From: Methanolobus sp. UBA118
Lineage (GTDB): Archaea > Halobacteriota > Methanosarcinia > Methanosarcinales > Methanosarcinaceae
Direction: 5' to 3'
DNA: 24,111 nt
Assembly: GCA_002508635.1 (NCBI GenBank)
Contig: DACO01000050.1
Coordinates: 1 to 24,111, forward strand
Part shown: positions 23,066 to 24,111 of the stretch, piece after piece
How positions within the stretch are numbered: position 1 is the first letter of the stretch
How the letters are laid out: every line of letters starts with the position of its first letter
Notes under the pieces: model-generated
The model's database searches: none
What the model saw: the letters and a program-made list of their open reading frames with translations, nothing else
Told to the model about the DNA's origin: nothing
Program-made: the position numbers and the translations under genes

Positions 23066-23833
23066 TCATTTTTCTCCTGGAGGTTTTACATCGTCGTATA
23101 TCCTGGCTGCGTGCATTTTCCAGTTCTTTCCCAGCTCATAGACCGCCACGCCGGCCTGTGGCGGAAGTCTTGCTTTACCCCACGAATCGGCGTTATACTC
23201 GATTACCGCACGCTTGCCGTCAAAAGTGGCCGTGCAGTGTTTAAGAACTATCCCTCCGTCCTTCAATATAGTTGAATAGAAGTCCTTCAGCCCAGCTTTC
23301 CCCGAATGTGTGAAACCTGAGCTGGCGGGTTCACGGGCATATCCTTCTTCCTCGAAAAGATCAACCACTGCTTCGTAATCACCTCTCCCAAGAGCCTGCA
23401 TGTATTGCTTTACAAATTCGGGTTCTTCAAGTACGTCCGATGGCTTCAGGATGGGATCTCTTAACTTATGTTTGCCTGTAAGGGGCCACATACTGTGATA
23501 TATCCTTATTTCGGATAAGCTGTCACCGTCGAGGTCCGCAACAATGGCAACCGGGAGATCAAGGTTCCTTGTATCGTGCCGGAGATAGAGAAGCAGCTCG
23601 ACACAGATGCGCTTGGGGTTTGCGGTGATTTCCACAAACTGCTGTCCCACATCATGCCCTTTGAGCCACTGGTGCTGATGGTCAACAAATTCAAGAAATG
23701 CATCCTCGCCTTTAACCCTTCCTTCAAGAGGCGTGTCTATCACGGTCTCTCCCACAAACATGGAAAGCAGTTTTTCGGTATTTTCTTCCCTGATGAGGCT
23801 GTACAGATCCTTCAGGTCTTCTGCTATTGTCAC
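23066..23833 (-). CDS. Protein with two NTF2/SnoaL-like domains
   Basis: Soluble protein of 255 residues with two NTF2-like cone-fold domains. The first (about 1-120) reads EDLKDLYSLIREENTEKLLSMF then a GRVKGEDAFLEFVDHQHQWL segment; the second (about 135-250) reads EFVKQYMQALGRGDYEAVVDLFEEEGYAREP, SGKAGLKDFYSTIL and ends VAVYELGKNWKMHAARIYDDV. This scaffold binds small hydrophobic molecules in isomerases and cyclases, or acts as a simple ligand binder; no catalytic pair can be named. I chose GTG at 23831-23833, eight bases after AGGAG, rather than two longer in-frame starts that reach through the TATA box. It has its own promoter and is tail-to-tail with the oxidoreductase gene. A role with the Dabb and flavin proteins next door is only a guess. 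Confidence 0.8.
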   Translation of the reverse strand: MTIAEDLKDLYSLIREENTEKLLSMFVGETVIDTPLEGRVKGEDAFLEFVDHQHQWLKGHDVGQQFVEITANPKRICVELLLYLRHDTRNLDLPVAIVADLDGDSLSEIRIYHSMWPLTGKHKLRDPILKPSDVLEEPEFVKQYMQALGRGDYEAVVDLFEEEGYAREPASSGFTHSGKAGLKDFYSTILKDGGIVLKHCTATFDGKRAVIEYNADSWGKARLPPQAGVAVYELGKNWKMHAARIYDDVKPPGEK

Positions 23834-23868
23834 AATATCCACTCCTGAACAAGAATTTGTCTGGAGAC

Positions 23869-23877
23869 TATATAAAG
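23869..23877 (-). promoter_or_regulatory. TATA box of the NTF2-like gene
   Basis: CTTTATATA on the minus strand lies 36 bases before the chosen GTG. A transcript starting about 25 bases downstream would leave a short leader holding AGGAG, which supports the GTG at 23833 over upstream starts. Confidence 0.55.
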
Positions 23878-23953
23878 GTAGCAATCCCCTTTCAGGTAAT
23901 CCGTACAAAACTAAAGAATCTACTTATATACTGCCTGTTTTCACCAAAAAGAA

Positions 23954-23960
23954 TTATATA
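23954..23960 (+). promoter_or_regulatory. Probable TATA box of the tRNA-Val transcript
   Basis: TTATATA follows AAAAAGA, a BRE-like stretch, 70 bases before the mature tRNA. A second candidate, CTTATATA at 23923-23930, lies farther up. Either implies a tRNA precursor with a long 5' leader. Confidence 0.45.
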
Positions 23961-23974
23961 TCACTAGTTACATT

Positions 23975-24029
23975 ATGGAGGTGCTCGAAGACGAAAGCGT
24001 CACCGGGCAACTAAAATTATTCGCAAAAT
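23975..24029 (+). other. 5' leader of tRNA-Val with a hairpin and an open reading frame start
   Basis: Between the TATA box and the tRNA is a GC-richer 55-base segment. GACG-AAAG-CGTC (about 23990-24001) makes a small stable stem flanked by GGT and ACC. The same segment begins an ATG frame (23975-24082, 35 codons) starting MEVLEDESVTGQLKLFAK with coding-like codons, then running through the tRNA. Whether this is an RNA leader, a truncated gene start or chance is undecided. Confidence 0.35.
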
Positions 24030-24106
24030 GGGCCCGTGGTCTAGCCGGTTATGACATCGCCTTTACACGGCGGGGGTCATGAGTTCGAATCTCATCGGGC
24101 CCACCA
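24030..24106 (+). tRNA. tRNA-Val, anticodon UAC, with encoded CCA
   Basis: Complete cloverleaf: acceptor GGGCCCG/CGGGCCC, D arm with AGCCGGTTATGAC, anticodon stem TCGCC/GGCGG with loop TTTACAC (anticodon TAC), T arm ATGAG-TTCGAAT-CTCAT, discriminator A and a genome-encoded CCA at 24104-24106. It reads GUA and other valine codons. No intron is present. Confidence 0.97.
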
Positions 24107-24111
24107 CAATT

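Noticed and set aside
1..24106. CRISPR array, insertion sequence, integrase or attachment site
   Set aside because: No regularly spaced repeats, transposase or integrase reading frames were seen, and no duplicated tRNA-Val end was found within the window.

Overview
The window looks like chromosomal DNA of a methanogenic archaeon, most probably a member of the Methanosarcinales (Methanolobus, Methanococcoides or a near relative; the genus is my inference). Evidence for Archaea: GatD, a subunit known only from archaea, next to an archaeal-type AspRS; a DapL-type diaminopimelate aminotransferase; TATA boxes of archaeal form about 25-45 bases ahead of starts; an iron-sulfur flavoprotein with the Methanosarcina-type cysteine spacing; a PhoU/TrkA_C protein paired with split MgtE halves; and an archaeal tRNA-Val with encoded CCA. 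There is no CRISPR array, insertion sequence, rRNA gene or recognisable riboswitch.

Layout. Bases 1-791: 5' part of dapL (minus), divergent from a large cytosolic PAS-PAS histidine kinase (959-2848). Bases 2869-4372: an exported acetolactate decarboxylase lipoprotein and a solo CheW (both minus). Bases 4630-5403: a CPBP-type membrane protein that lacks the family's histidines. Bases 5537-7937: a tight three-gene operon, RimB-like retropepsin fold protein, RimK glutamate ligase and AstE/aspartoacylase-like deacylase, strongly bacterial in look. Bases 8011-8673: an iron-sulfur flavoprotein (minus). Bases 8674-9842: an AT-rich island with one orphan membrane protein. Bases 9843-13653: a translationally coupled minus-strand operon, class II fumarase/aspartase then FrdA then FrdB, with no membrane-anchor subunits. 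Bases 13831-19527: a plus-strand run of a small membrane protein, argH, gatD, aspS and rpiA. Bases 19544-21998: a minus-strand cation-transport operon, two MgtE halves plus a duplicated PhoU-TrkA_C regulator. Bases 22122-23065: a Dabb protein and a flavodoxin-fold oxidoreductase. Bases 23066-23833: a double NTF2-like protein (minus). Bases 24030-24106: tRNA-Val(UAC).

How the parts fit. gatD and aspS belong together by function: AspRS carries the His/Pro pair typical of non-discriminating archaeal enzymes, so this cell probably makes both Gln-tRNA and Asn-tRNA by transamidation. ArgH releases fumarate, which the lyase-FrdA-FrdB operon could process to malate, aspartate or succinate. The RimB-RimK-deacylase operon looks like a write/erase system for glutamate tails; because archaea lack bacterial S6, the usual RimK substrate, its target here is unknown. 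I regard this as the most interesting system in the window. Second are the anchorless fumarate reductase operon and the PAS kinase with a CxxCH motif inside a four-cysteine cluster.
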